DNA of 23,289 nt from Methylococcaceae bacterium (GCA_947505055.1 CANNLO010000033.1:1-23289); one strand, 5' to 3'; counted from the first letter of the stretch, positions 1-8,800 are shown. Notes: generated by a model from the letters alone, not told the origin. Program-made: numbers and translations.

Positions 1-225
1 GATTTTATCTCTGTATTCGCCGCCACCGGCCTGATGTTGATTTGCGAAATGTTTAACACCAGCATTGAAGCCCTCTGCGATTTTGTGGAAACGCAGCAAA
101 ACGAAAAAATACGTGTCATAAAGGACATTGCCGCAGCGGCCACGGGGATAAGTATTCTGATTTGGGCAGTGGTAATGGTATCGGAGTTAAGTCACTTAGG
201 GTCATTCGTTGTAAATATCTTTTAG
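1..225 (+). CDS. dgkA: Diacylglycerol kinase (DgkA family), 3' part only
   Basis: This is the last 74 codons of a gene that begins before the window; the reading frame is open from base 1 and stops at TAG 223-225. The DgkA family is a small three-helix inner-membrane kinase that phosphorylates diacylglycerol (or undecaprenol in Gram-positives) and recycles lipid during envelope synthesis. The visible part has the family signature: CEMFNTSIEALCDFV matches the E-x-x-N-[ST]-[AS]-[IL]-E motif that contributes catalytic and metal-binding residues, followed by the conserved KDIAAAATGISI segment and a last hydrophobic helix. The family assignment is firm from these motifs; the exact lipid substrate is not determined by them. 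A structured repeat begins 14 bases after the stop and may form the 3' end of the transcript. Confidence 0.82.
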   Translation, partial: DFISVFAATGLMLICEMFNTSIEALCDFVETQQNEKIRVIKDIAAAATGISILIWAVVMVSELSHLGSFVVNIF

Positions 226-238
226 ATAATAAAAAATC

Positions 239-417
239 GGCTACCCACTTAAGGCGGGACAGTTTAAAGGTAACTCGCAATAAATAACCCCACTCTATCA
301 TTCCCACGCTCCGGCGTGGGAATGCCGACAGTGACGCTCCGCGTATCTTGGGAGGATATTTTCTGCGTGCTGCCAAAGTTAAGCCTTGCGGGCTTGTCCC
401 GCCTTAAGTGGGTAGCC
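239..417. mobile_element. MITE-like element with 22-bp terminal inverted repeats
   Basis: Bases 239-260 (starting GGCTACCC) and 396-417 are perfect 22-bp inverted repeats enclosing about 135 bp. Inside is a perfect 10-bp stem at 300-309/314-323 closed by TCCG, which as RNA is a stable UNCG-class tetraloop, and smaller hairpins at 334-337/341-344 and 381-385/391-395. No convincing ORF or target-site duplication is visible. The size, terminal repeats and absence of coding capacity fit a non-autonomous miniature element or compound REP-like repeat. The central hairpin resembles short dispersed repeats seen in other gammaproteobacteria, from memory only. It lies between the convergent ends of dgkA and the sigma-54 regulator gene, where it could also act as a transcript end. 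Confidence 0.6.
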
Positions 418-589
418 TTATTTTCCAACAGGGCATAGCTTAAACTACTGTCCGGATTTCGAGGTCCACTTTACTGAGAATACTGTTGCGGTTGATGCGG
501 TAAGTAATGAAAATGCTGGATGGTGGTCTCAATATCTTTACTGATCATATGATCCATTATAGATATATGGTAGGTAAAGAACACTTTTA

Positions 590-1978
590 TCAAACAGCTA
601 TTGCGTATTTGTCCATCAGGCGATAAAGACTTACTCTTGATATGCCCAGTAACTCCGCAGAACGGCTCATGTTATTGCCGGTTTTGTTCATACTAGCAAG
701 AATCAAATTACGATCGGCTACTCCACGCGCCTCATCAAGTGTTTGCAGTGCTACTGCACTGGTTCTTCGATCAATGCCTAAATCTTCAGGAGAAAGCAAG
801 CTGTTTTCGGAGGTAACAACAGCACTGCGAATACAGTTGATTAATTCCCGAACATTGCCCGGCCAGTCGTGACTATTTAATAAGTTAAGCGACTCAATTT
901 GAAAACCTTTCGCTTGATAGGTGTTATTGGCAGAGAATTTCTTAAAAAAATGGCAAGCCAGCGATTCAATATCCTTGCCTCTTTCACGGAGGGGTGGCGT
1001 TGTTATTTGCAACACTTGCAAGCGATAAAAGAGATCTTCTCTAAAGTCTTTTCTTTGCACGGCCGCTTTCAAATCAACATGGGTAGCGGCAATGATGCGC
1101 ACATTCACCGGTATATTTTCTGATCCCCCTATTCGCCTAATGGTTCTGTCTTCAAGAAAACGCAATAAATTAACTTGTTGCTGATAAGGCAAATCGCCAA
1201 TTTCATCCAAAAATAGAGTGCCACCTTCCGCAGCTTCAATTCGACCAATTTTTCTTTGCGTTGCACCGGTAAACGAGCCTTTCTCATGGCCGAATAATTC
1301 TGATTGGATCAGGTCTTTGGGAAAAGCCCCGCAATTGATAGTGATTAGTGGATGCTCAGTACGGCTGGAATGATTATGTACAGCATTGGCAATCAATTCT
1401 TTACCTGTTCCGGTTTCCCCTTGAATAAGAACCGAGCAATCTTCCCTGGCAACTTTCTGTAACAGCTTGAATAAGTCCTTCATGACAGGACTATCGCCAA
1501 TCATGCCAAAGTCTGAAGTAACACTGTTCAATTTCTTTGGCAAAGTTTGGGTTATTTTATTCATTCCGTAAGCATGATCCAAAGTAAATTGTATTAATTC
1601 TTTTTCAATGGGTAGCGTTATATAGTCAAAACAATATTCGGCTATTAATTCTATCTCTTCCAATTTTTCAAGGGAATCGGGTGTAGTTCCTTTGGGTAAT
1701 CCCATAACCCACTTAATAGTGGAGTGCTTATTAAATAGCTCTTTAATGTTAGAAATATGATCTTTTTTGCTGTCCTGGAAACTGCTGCAGACGGTAAAAG
1801 TACATTTATCAGTTAAGCACAGACCAACATGAAATGTATGTTGACTCAATAAGTCGGTAACTTGCTGGATAGTGTTGGCGATATATATTTGCCAGGGAAA
1901 GTCCACCAGTTCATTAAAAACCTCATCACCATATTCAGCGGATTGAAACAAAATAAGATTACGCTTTTCTATAGTCAT
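590..1978 (-). CDS. Sigma-54-dependent transcriptional activator (FleQ/VpsR type)
   Basis: This 462-residue protein is an enhancer-binding activator that uses ATP hydrolysis to open sigma-54 RNA polymerase complexes. Residues 1-140 form a divergent receiver-like domain with little of the classical phosphorylation pocket, as in the VpsR/FleQ group. The AAA+ domain follows, with Walker A GETGTGKE (187-194), the sigma-54 contact loop GSFTGA (234-239, Ser in place of the usual first Ala), Walker B GGTLFLDE (252-259) and an arginine-finger region REDLFYRL (313-320). A Fis-type helix-turn-helix ends the protein (about 425-460, [18 protein letters not shown]). VpsR and FleQ sense c-di-GMP; whether this one does is inference. 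A candidate sigma-54 promoter lies upstream, suggesting autoregulation, and the divergent HDOD gene also has one. Confidence 0.92.
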   Translation of the reverse strand: MTIEKRNLILFQSAEYGDEVFNELVDFPWQIYIANTIQQVTDLLSQHTFHVGLCLTDKCTFTVCSSFQDSKKDHISNIKELFNKHSTIKWVMGLPKGTTPDSLEKLEEIELIAEYCFDYITLPIEKELIQFTLDHAYGMNKITQTLPKKLNSVTSDFGMIGDSPVMKDLFKLLQKVAREDCSVLIQGETGTGKELIANAVHNHSSRTEHPLITINCGAFPKDLIQSELFGHEKGSFTGATQRKIGRIEAAEGGTLFLDEIGDLPYQQQVNLLRFLEDRTIRRIGGSENIPVNVRIIAATHVDLKAAVQRKDFREDLFYRLQVLQITTPPLRERGKDIESLACHFFKKFSANNTYQAKGFQIESLNLLNSHDWPGNVRELINCIRSAVVTSENSLLSPEDLGIDRRTSAVALQTLDEARGVADRNLILASMNKTGNNMSRSAELLGISRVSLYRLMDKYAIAV

Positions 1979-2071
1979 GGGTAAATTCTGCCTTCGGGCT
2001 AATACTAAATTTATAATTATTTTATTTAGAGCTACAAATATTGGAAATGTGTGCAGCCCTATTAAGTATTA

Positions 2072-2087
2072 AGCAGTTTATATGCCA
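2072..2087 (-). promoter_or_regulatory. Candidate sigma-54 (-24/-12) promoter for the activator gene
   Basis: On the minus strand the sequence reads TGGCAT-A-TAAA-CTGC-T, against the consensus TGGCAC-R-N4-TTGC-W. The invariant GG and GC are separated by exactly 10 bases. Transcription would begin near 2061, about 80 bases before the ATG of the activator gene at 1978. The mismatches are the C of the -24 box and the first T of the -12 box. Confidence 0.5.
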
Positions 2088-2135
2088 AAAAATCCTTAAG
2101 CCAGAAATAAACCTAAGCGACTGTTTTTAATTTAA

Positions 2136-2349
2136 CTACCGCCATAACCAAGCCAGCCCTTTATCGTCAGGTTCAAATTGCCCTACCTTATATCGCGTGA
2201 GTTTAAAATCACTGTAAAGTGGCTTTTCATCATGCTCAAGACTACCCGCAGACCCTTCTGTAGAAAGATTCCTGCCTAATTATCAGATAATGGGGCTCCC
2301 TAAAAACTTTGATGTGGGGAGAATTTTTAACTGACACGGCTTTTGTCAT
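2136..2349 (-). pseudogene. Small unrecognised gene broken by one extra base
   Basis: On the minus strand an ATG at 2349-2347 opens a frame beginning MTKAVSVKNSPHIKVF and running through LIIRQESFYRR before a stop 36 codons in. Dropping one base of the GGG run (plus-strand CCC 2253-2255) joins it to a second open frame containing SAGSLEHDEKPLYSDF and ending KGLAWLWR at TAG (2136-2138). The restored product would be 70 residues. Both halves have ordinary-looking composition and neither is long enough alone to be convincing. I do not recognise the family. It lies between the activator gene and the TGACA/TGTCA cluster, and its start overlaps that cluster. The break may be a real mutation, a sequencing error, or less likely a programmed frameshift. 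Confidence 0.45.
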
Positions 2350-2387
2350 GCGCACTCAATAAAATGACAAAAGTGACAGGAATGTCA
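2332..2387. promoter_or_regulatory. Cluster of TGACA/TGTCA half-sites, possible operator or enhancer
   Basis: Five copies of TGACA or its complement TGTCA fall within 56 bases, at 2332, 2344, 2365, 2374 and 2383. They make TGACA-N7-TGTCA (2332-2348) and TGACA-N4-TGTCA (2374-2387), and a perfect 10-bp inverted repeat at 2340-2349/2364-2373. The stretch 2355-2368 (CTCAATAAAATGAC) differs at two of 14 positions from the FleQ box as I recall it (GTCANTAAATTGAC). No T-run follows, so it is not a terminator. It lies between the two sigma-54-type promoters and could serve as a shared upstream activator site, or as an operator of the small leftward gene whose start codon it overlaps. Confidence 0.4.
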
Positions 2388-2748
2388 AAATATGTAAAAA
2401 GTATCGCCTCTCTCCAATCAACTCCTTCGCGGTAAACTTAAACGTGCTTGTTCCTCATTAGATTTGCCAAATACATGGCATAGCGCAAAATAACTAATAG
2501 TTAAGAGGTTTGGTTACGAGCAGTTTTGGCGAAAATATTAGGTGATGTTTAATGCCTAATCTTTTGTGAGTAATTGTCTATAAAATCAATATTACAATAG
2601 TCATGGCATTGCCGGATTAAATCAATAATTACTCGCTAAATGATTAGCTTATATAGGCTATTTTTGTTGAATAGGGAAAAGTAGGAAGTATTATTTTATT
2701 GAGAATAATTTAGCTCTGTCAGCCATATGTTTTTTTGAAATATTGAAT
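2388..2748. other. AT-rich intergenic stretch without a recognised gene
   Basis: No credible coding frame is seen on either strand. It contains a 13-base palindrome TAACTAATAGTTA (2491-2503) and a minus-strand TTGACA at the edge of the half-site cluster. It would lie between the putative enhancer cluster and the HDOD promoter, where an activator-bound DNA loop could form. Confidence 0.4.
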
Positions 2749-2764
2749 TGGCAAACAAATTGCA
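2749..2764 (+). promoter_or_regulatory. Sigma-54 (-24/-12) promoter of the HDOD gene
   Basis: The sequence TGGCAA-A-CAAA-TTGC-A matches the consensus TGGCAC-R-N4-TTGC-W at every specified position except the C of the -24 box. GG (2750-2751) and GC (2762-2763) are separated by exactly 10 bases. Transcription would start near 2775, leaving a leader of roughly 50 bases that contains the ribosome binding site of the ATG at 2824. A divergent sigma-54 activator gene next door supports it. Confidence 0.62.
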
Positions 2765-2808
2765 TGCATTCATTGAAAAATACAATGATAAATTCATTAA
2801 ACAATGAC

Positions 2809-2814
2809 AGAGGA
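2809..2814 (+). promoter_or_regulatory. Ribosome binding site fixing the HDOD start
   Basis: AGAGGA lies nine bases before ATG 2824. Earlier in-frame TTG and ATG codons (2743, 2764) fall inside or before the sigma-54 promoter, so they cannot be the start if that promoter is used. Confidence 0.7.
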
Positions 2815-2823
2815 AGAATTGAA

Positions 2824-3921
2824 ATGATTGCGAGAGACGAAATACCTTCGCTAAAACTGGCAAAACATAGATACATTAAAGCTTTCCAGCTTAGAAACCA
2901 TAGAAAGCGAATTGCCGCTGAAATAAATTTCTATAAAAAAACTTTATATGGAAATTGTAGACGCTCCAATCCTAACCTGAAGAAAAACAGAATGATGACT
3001 TCGGCTCTGATTAATTGGACACTGTATACTATTAATCCCCATCAAGACAGTTTCACGCCACCCTATGACATGCTTGAACTTATTGACCGATTAGAGACGC
3101 TACCGCCTTTATCTGATATCGGAATGAGTATTATGCAATTGGTAAATGCTCCCTCCGCAGATGTCCATAGATTAGCTGAAATTATTGATCAGGATGCAGT
3201 CTTGGCGGCACAAATAATCCGCTTGGCCGGTTCGCCTGTTTATGGTTTCTCGGGAACGGATCTTAATGTTCGCGATTCGATTAATGAGGTTCTGGGCTTT
3301 GATTTTGCGTGTAATTTAGCCTTTGCATTGTCTGCATTTCCATCATTAAATATGTCTAAAGACGGAGCAATTGGCACCCGCCTATATTGGATTCATGCCA
3401 TTGCCAGTATGCAACTTATGCAGTTGCTGAATAAGCAATTAGCGGTATCAAACAGATTTCATGATGCACAATTAATACAGTCAGGATTGCTACATAATAT
3501 TGGACTACCACTATTGGCGGATCAATTTCCAACAGAATTTGACCTTTTAAATGATCTCGCAAGTGCAAATCCAAGTATGCCCGTTATAGAACTGGAAAAA
3601 TTCGCCTTAGGCATTGACCATAATATTCTTGGCGCTTGGCTGATGCGTTCATGGAACATGCCCAAATCGATTATTGATGTTGTGAATAACCACCACAACC
3701 CTCATTATCCTGGCGAGAGCCATAAGCTGAATCTGGTGACTTATTTAAGTGATTGTTTACTAGGTAAGCTTGGTATCGGCTTTGCTACACAAAAACAAAC
3801 CTATTCAAATGAGCTATTAGATGACTTGGGCTTGACTGTTGAGGCACTTGAGGAATCGATTGATAGGCTTTACGACAATCTGGAAAATATTATTATGATG
3901 GCAGAAATGATCACGGAATAA
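2824..3921 (+). CDS. HDOD-domain signalling protein
   Basis: This 365-residue protein carries an HDOD domain over about residues 85-290, the HD-like all-helical fold found in bacterial signalling and regulatory proteins that usually lacks phosphodiesterase residues. Visible family features are the entry segment LETLPPLSDIGMSIMQLV, DQDAVLAAQIIRLAGSP, the helix with GLLHNIGLPLLAD (HN where true HD enzymes have HD) and the late WNMPKSIIDVVNNHHNP. The first 60 or so residues are basic and unrecognised. There is no output domain such as GGDEF or EAL, so it probably acts through protein contacts. The start at 2824 is chosen because of the strong ribosome binding site and the upstream sigma-54 promoter. 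It is divergent from the sigma-54 activator gene and is a likely target of it. The molecular role is unknown. Confidence 0.9.
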   Translation: MIARDEIPSLKLAKHRYIKAFQLRNHRKRIAAEINFYKKTLYGNCRRSNPNLKKNRMMTSALINWTLYTINPHQDSFTPPYDMLELIDRLETLPPLSDIGMSIMQLVNAPSADVHRLAEIIDQDAVLAAQIIRLAGSPVYGFSGTDLNVRDSINEVLGFDFACNLAFALSAFPSLNMSKDGAIGTRLYWIHAIASMQLMQLLNKQLAVSNRFHDAQLIQSGLLHNIGLPLLADQFPTEFDLLNDLASANPSMPVIELEKFALGIDHNILGAWLMRSWNMPKSIIDVVNNHHNPHYPGESHKLNLVTYLSDCLLGKLGIGFATQKQTYSNELLDDLGLTVEALEESIDRLYDNLENIIMMAEMITE

Positions 3922-3942
3922 TCAATCGATATATTCTGCGAA

Positions 3943-4137
3943 ATGATATCTTCTGAAGAAGAAACACAAAGGCTGCAGAAGAAATACAGAAGAGAATTGT
4001 TGTATCCCGACCCCATCATTCGTAAGAATTACACCGTCCCATCTGATTTCTATGGCATTCAGAGTATTCTGAATGGGCGGGCAATTTCAATTGCTCCCTG
4101 GTATTATTTGCGCTTGCAAATCGAATGCTTTTTTTAA
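3943..4137 (+). CDS. Small hypothetical protein, possibly frameshifted
   Basis: A 64-codon frame starts 21 bases after the HDOD stop, in the same direction. The N-terminus is charged (MISSEEETQRLQKKYRRELL) and the rest mixed, ending WYYLRLQIECFF. No family is recognised and no good ribosome binding site is visible. The frame stops right after a run of seven T (4129-4135). With one T fewer it would continue as KLLKRSGCFADIFNQVKWQVK to a stop at 4199-4201, giving 85 residues. It may be a real downstream member of the HDOD transcript, a degraded gene, or chance; the evidence is thin. Confidence 0.3.
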   Translation: MISSEEETQRLQKKYRRELLYPDPIIRKNYTVPSDFYGIQSILNGRAISIAPWYYLRLQIECFF

Positions 4138-4281
4138 ATTACTGAAAAGAAGCGGATGCTTTGCGGACATTTTTAATCAAGTTAAGTGGCAGGTCAAATA
4201 AAATGGGACTGGTCAATTACTCATCCCGTTTTATGGTTGGCTTGCAGCAACTTACTTTCTCAATTTCTGGGAAACTTCAGT

Positions 4282-5124
4282 TTATTTTATAACCCGCAAT
4301 AAATTGCCGCAAAATAGCTCCTTACCCGTTGTAGATGGGAGCCAGAGTTGTTTTATTTCTATTTGATCTTTTGAAAAATGCGCTTCGGTAGCTTGGCTTA
4401 AATCAGTAAGGTCTATTTTGGGCGAGTAGGTGTTAAGCACTAAAAAAGCGCCAGGCTTCATTAAGCCGTGAGCGGTTTCCAGCAAACTTGATAAGTGATT
4501 TTCCAGTTTCCATTTTTCACCTTTCGCACCCAAACCCCAAGCGGGTGGATCCATGATAATGCCATCGTAAAGCTTGCCGCGTTTTAATTCGCGTTGGGCA
4601 AATTTTAAGGCATCTTCAAGTACCCATTTGATGTCGGAAAGAGCACTACGTTCTCTGTTTTCGTTGGCCCAAGTTAGCATTTGTTTGACTGAATCAACAT
4701 GGACAACATCTCCCCCGGCTTGGCAGGCTACTAGTGATGCAGCACCTGTGTAGGCAAATAAATTTATTACTTTTTGACCTGTACTAATCCGCTCTTTGAT
4801 GAAACACCAGTTTGCCTGTTGCTCAGGAAACAAACCGACGTGTTTGAATTTGGTTAGTTTCAAACCGAAAATTAAATTTTGATAGGAAATGCTCCAGCAC
4901 TCCGGAGCATTTGGCTTGATGTTTATCCAGCAACCTTGCGTTGAAGATTGTTCTTTAAACTCCCAATGTGCCAAGTCTTGCCAATGACTGTAAGTCCAAC
5001 CTGGCGTGAAGTCGGCTTGAATTTCAGGTCGAATGGTAAAAATATTGCCCCAGCGTTCCAGTTTCTTGCCATTGCCTGCATCTAGAAGCTCATAATCAGG
5101 CCAGGGTAATCCGTATACTCGCAT
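4282..5124 (-). CDS. Class I SAM-dependent methyltransferase (RlmI/RlmK-like)
   Basis: This 280-residue enzyme is an S-adenosylmethionine-dependent methyltransferase of the group related to rRNA cytosine/guanine methyltransferases RlmI and RlmK. Motif I, NLFAYTGAASL (121-131), forms the SAM pocket. The acidic motif II VVHVDSVKQML follows, and the catalytic-loop motif IV is DPPAWG (192-197). The N-terminal 110 residues contain GLFPEQQANWCFIKE, the segment that precedes motif I in this family. There is no PUA domain, unlike RlmI, and it is shorter than that protein. The substrate is probably rRNA by family, but the exact base cannot be told. It converges on the HDOD gene and stands apart from the PII-like gene upstream. 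Confidence 0.85.
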   Translation of the reverse strand: MRVYGLPWPDYELLDAGNGKKLERWGNIFTIRPEIQADFTPGWTYSHWQDLAHWEFKEQSSTQGCWINIKPNAPECWSISYQNLIFGLKLTKFKHVGLFPEQQANWCFIKERISTGQKVINLFAYTGAASLVACQAGGDVVHVDSVKQMLTWANENRERSALSDIKWVLEDALKFAQRELKRGKLYDGIIMDPPAWGLGAKGEKWKLENHLSSLLETAHGLMKPGAFLVLNTYSPKIDLTDLSQATEAHFSKDQIEIKQLWLPSTTGKELFCGNLLRVIK

Positions 5125-5173
5125 CGTTCGTCTATTGTTAATGATTAATAAAATATTTTAAGTTAGGAGACAT

Positions 5174-5501
5174 CTACGCAAGATTACTGCCGCGTTCGTC
5201 TGTGCTGATAAAAGCACCTTCATCAACATTAATGATATAGATTTTTCCTGCTCCGTGTTTGATGAGTATTTGCGATAGTCATGATTGCATTGAAAATACT
5301 GTCCACGAGCTTATCTTGGGCAAAAATTTCGATACGTTTTTTGGGCATAAACGCTGTGTAATTCTGTTGATCAACTACTTTTTCACGGCCAAAGCCTTCG
5401 CAATCAGAGGCACTCATGCCAGGAAAATGAGGAGTTTCGAGTAATGTCTGTGTCAGTTTGGACAGCATAAAAGGATGAATATAAGCTCGAATTTCTTTCA
5501 T
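5174..5501 (-). pseudogene. PII-like regulatory protein gene with +1 frameshift
   Basis: Starting at ATG 5501 the frame encodes a PII-family protein: MKEIRAYIHPFMLSKLTQTL, then EGFGREK, then MPKKRIEIF and MTIANTHQ. It then runs out of frame and stops after 90 codons (5229). Shifting by one base in the run at plus-strand 5258-5260 restores the canonical PII ending HGAGKIYIINVDEGAFIST and stops at 5174-5176, giving 108 residues, the normal PII length. The T-loop between GFGR and the PKK motif is about five residues shorter than in GlnB, and the tyrosine uridylylated in GlnB is not evident. It is therefore a PII-like relative, not a classical nitrogen sensor. A Shine-Dalgarno-like GAGG precedes the start by eight bases. 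The break is a real mutation or a sequencing error. Confidence 0.75.
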
Positions 5502-5855
5502 AACAATGCCTCAAGTTTCGTGTTGTTCTTCAAAATGACGGTTCAAATTAACCCGATTAAATAAACGATTGTACATAATTTTTGAGGAAAATATTTTAGC
5601 TTGGTTAATTCATGATTCACCTAAATCTCATCGATTTAGACTTAGATTGATATTTTCTTCATTTTAAAACTAATTCATCTAAACAACATAGCGATAAAAT
5701 TAGGGCTTGATCGCCCCCCTTTCTTTAGATTGATTTGCTAATCTTTGTTGTAGTGCACTTAATTATTAAAATGCCCTTCAAGATTTAAGATTTTTGCTCG
5801 CATCCTCTAGTGTTACAATAAATTTTGTCAACCACGTCATTAAGCAGAATATTCA
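5502..5855. other. AT-rich divergent intergenic region
   Basis: This stretch separates the leftward PII-like gene from the rightward oxidoreductase and must hold promoters for both. No gene is seen. There is a 7-bp inverted repeat CTAAATC/GATTTAG at 5621-5627/5633-5639 and a -10-like TACAAT near 5813, without a convincing -35 box. Confidence 0.4.
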
Positions 5856-8800
5856 GTGGACTCAAATTTTCCTTCCTTGTCTTCAGGTGCGTCGCCAGTT
5901 CGGCTACGTGAAATTCCTTATAACTACACCTCTTTTTCAGATCGCGAAATTGTTATTCGCCTGTTGGGCGAAGAAAACTGGCTGATTTTGGAATCGCTGC
6001 GGGATGAACGCATAACTGGCCGTTCTGCAAGGATGCTGTTTGAGGTTCTGGGTGATATTTGGGCCGTGCAGCGTAATCCATATCTTGAAGATGATTTGCT
6101 CGATAACCGTAAACGTCGTAAAGCACTGCTGGAAGCATTGCGGCATCGTCTTGGGCAGATGAGGAAACGGGATAGTGATTATGAAGATGAGCATCCCGAT
6201 CGCACCCGGCGAGTTGAGCTTTTAATTGATGCGGCGCATCAGGCAGTCAATGCCTTTGAAACGCATTTTGTACGCACTCGCGAAATGCGCAAAAAAGTAT
6301 TGGCGTTATTAAGCAAACATACCCGCAAAGACAATATCTGCTTTGACGGTTTTGCCCGCGTTTCTCATGTTACCGACGCAACTGACTGGCGGGTGGAATA
6401 TCCGTTTGTGGTTCTTTATCCGTGTACTGAAGATGAAGTCGGTCATTTGGTACGCGACTGCATCAAGTTGGGGCTGACTATTATTCCTCGTGGCGGCGGT
6501 ACCGGCTATACAGGCGGTGCTGTTCCATTGACGATCAATTCAGCTGTTATCAACACTGAAAAACTGATTGTTATCGGTCCCGTGGAACATGAAGCCAGTT
6601 TACCTGGAATCGAACAGACCTACGCAACCATTCATACCGGTGCCGGTGTTGTCACGCGCCGAGTCATGGATGTCGCTGACAATGCCGGACTGGTTTTCGC
6701 CTGCGATCCTACGTCAGCCGATGCGTCATGCATAGGTGGCAATGTAGCGATGAATGCAGGCGGCAAAAAAGCCGTGCTGTGGGGAACCGCGCTGGACAAT
6801 CTTGCGTCCTGGCGCATGGTAACGCCTGATGGTAACTGGTTGGAAGTTGAGCGTATCAACCATAATCTCGGCAAAATACACGATCAGGATCAAGTCAATT
6901 TTTTACTGAAACGTTTTGACGCGAAAGGTCAAACTTTGCTTTCCGAGGAGTCGCTGATCATTCCTGGCACTCATTTTCGTAAAGGCGAATTGGGCAAGGA
7001 TGTGACCGATAAATTTCTTGGCGGTTTACCGGGCATCCAAAAAGAAGGCTGCGACGGCATTATTACCTCGGCGCGCTGGATTTTACATAAGATGCCGGCT
7101 TTTACGCGTACTTTTTGTTTGGAGTTTTATGGGCAGGTTCGCGAGGCAGTTCCAGCCATCGTGGAAATTCGGGATTATCTGGCAGCCTTACCCAAAAGCG
7201 GCGAAACACGCGTTTTGTTGGCCGGTCTTGAGCATCTTGACGAACGTTACGTCAAAGCTGTGGGTTATGCCAGTAAAGCAAAGCAGCACGGCTTACCTAA
7301 AATGGTACTGATCGGAGACATTGTCGGCGATGATGACAAACAAGTCGCTTTGGCCGCTTCGGAAGTTGTACGCTTGTGTAATGCCCGCAAAGCAGAAGGT
7401 TTTATCGCGGTCAGTCCTGAAACCCGCAAGACTTTCTGGTTGGATCGTGCGCGCACTGCAGCCATCGCCAAACATACCAATGCCTTTAAAATCAATGAAG
7501 ACGTGGTTATTCCATTACCGCGTATGGGTGAGTATTGTGACAATATTGAACGCATCAATATTGAATTATCGTTACGAAACAAGTTGCGCTTATGTTATGC
7601 GTTAAGTCATTTTCTGGAAGGTGACTTGCCTTTACGCTCTTATGAAGACAGCGTTAACTCCAGTGATTTGATTGGTGATCGTCGCGACCAGGCTTTAGCG
7701 GTTTTGGATCAAGTGCGCGAACGTTGGCAGTGGCTTTACGACAATCTCGATTTACCGTTGCAAGAGGCTGAAGCCGCTTTCGACCACTACGCGATTATCG
7801 TCAGTGAGCTCACCAATCGCGCGGAACAACCGACCTTGTTTCATCGTTTGCAAGATCATTCGCTACGTGTCTCCTGGAAATTGGAGTTACAACCACGCTT
7901 AAAAGAAATTTTTGTGGGTGATAATTTTCGCCAAGTAATTGAGCGTATCGACGCCGTTCATAAAGAGATTCTGCGTGGTCGTGTTTTTGTGGCTTTGCAC
8001 ATGCATGCTGGCGACGGCAATGTTCACACCAATTTGCCGGTTAACTCCGATCATTACGAAATGCTTCAGGAAGCCAATATCGCTGTGGCTCGTATTATGG
8101 CTTTGGCGCGTTCTTTGGGCGGTGTAATCTCTGGCGAACACGGTATCGGTATTACCAAATACGAATTTTTAAGCGCTGAAGAGCTTGCCAGTTTTCACGC
8201 GTACAAAGAGCGCGTCGATCCCGAAGGTCGTTTCAATCGTGGCATGCTGATGCCGGGTTCTGACATGAGCAAGGCTTACACAACTTCGTTTAGTCTGATG
8301 GGTTATGAATCACTTATCATGCAACAAAGCGACATTGGTGCAATCTCCGATTCCATCAAAGATTGTTTGCGCTGCGGTAAATGCAAACCGGTGTGTTCGA
8401 CGCATGTGCCGCGTGCCAACTTGTTATATTCACCACGTAATAAAATTTTGGCTACATCTTTGCTGATCGAAGCCTTTCTTTATGAAGAACAGACTCGACG
8501 CGGTATTTCCATCACCCACTGGAAAGAATTTGAAGACGTGGCCGATCATTGCACCGTGTGTCATAAGTGTTTTAATCCTTGTCCAGTCGATATTGATTTT
8601 GGTGATGTGTCGATGAATATGCGTAATCTGTTGCGCAAGATGGGAAAGCAGAGTTTTAACCCCGTAAAATCAGCGGCGATATTGTTTCTCTCTACCAGTC
8701 GTCCCAATAGTATAAAAATCATGCGCAAGTTATTGATCGAATGGTCTTATAAAGCGCAAAGACTGGGTAATATTTTTCTCAGACCTTGGGGGCGTCCGCA

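Noticed and set aside
416..557. Short open frames on both strands: plus 416-544 (ending AGWWSQYLY) and minus 471-557 (28 codons, MDHMISKDIETT)
   Set aside because: They overlap on opposite strands, so at most one is real. The plus frame has no start codon, neither has a ribosome binding site, and no family is recognised. A gene remnant beside the inverted-repeat element is possible but unsupported.
2340..2373. Terminator formed by the 10-bp inverted repeat
   Set aside because: No T-run follows the stem on either strand, and the sequence is better read as regulatory half-sites.
2743..2823. Longer HDOD start at TTG 2743 or ATG 2764
   Set aside because: These codons lie before or inside the sigma-54 promoter, and the ATG at 2824 has a clear ribosome binding site.
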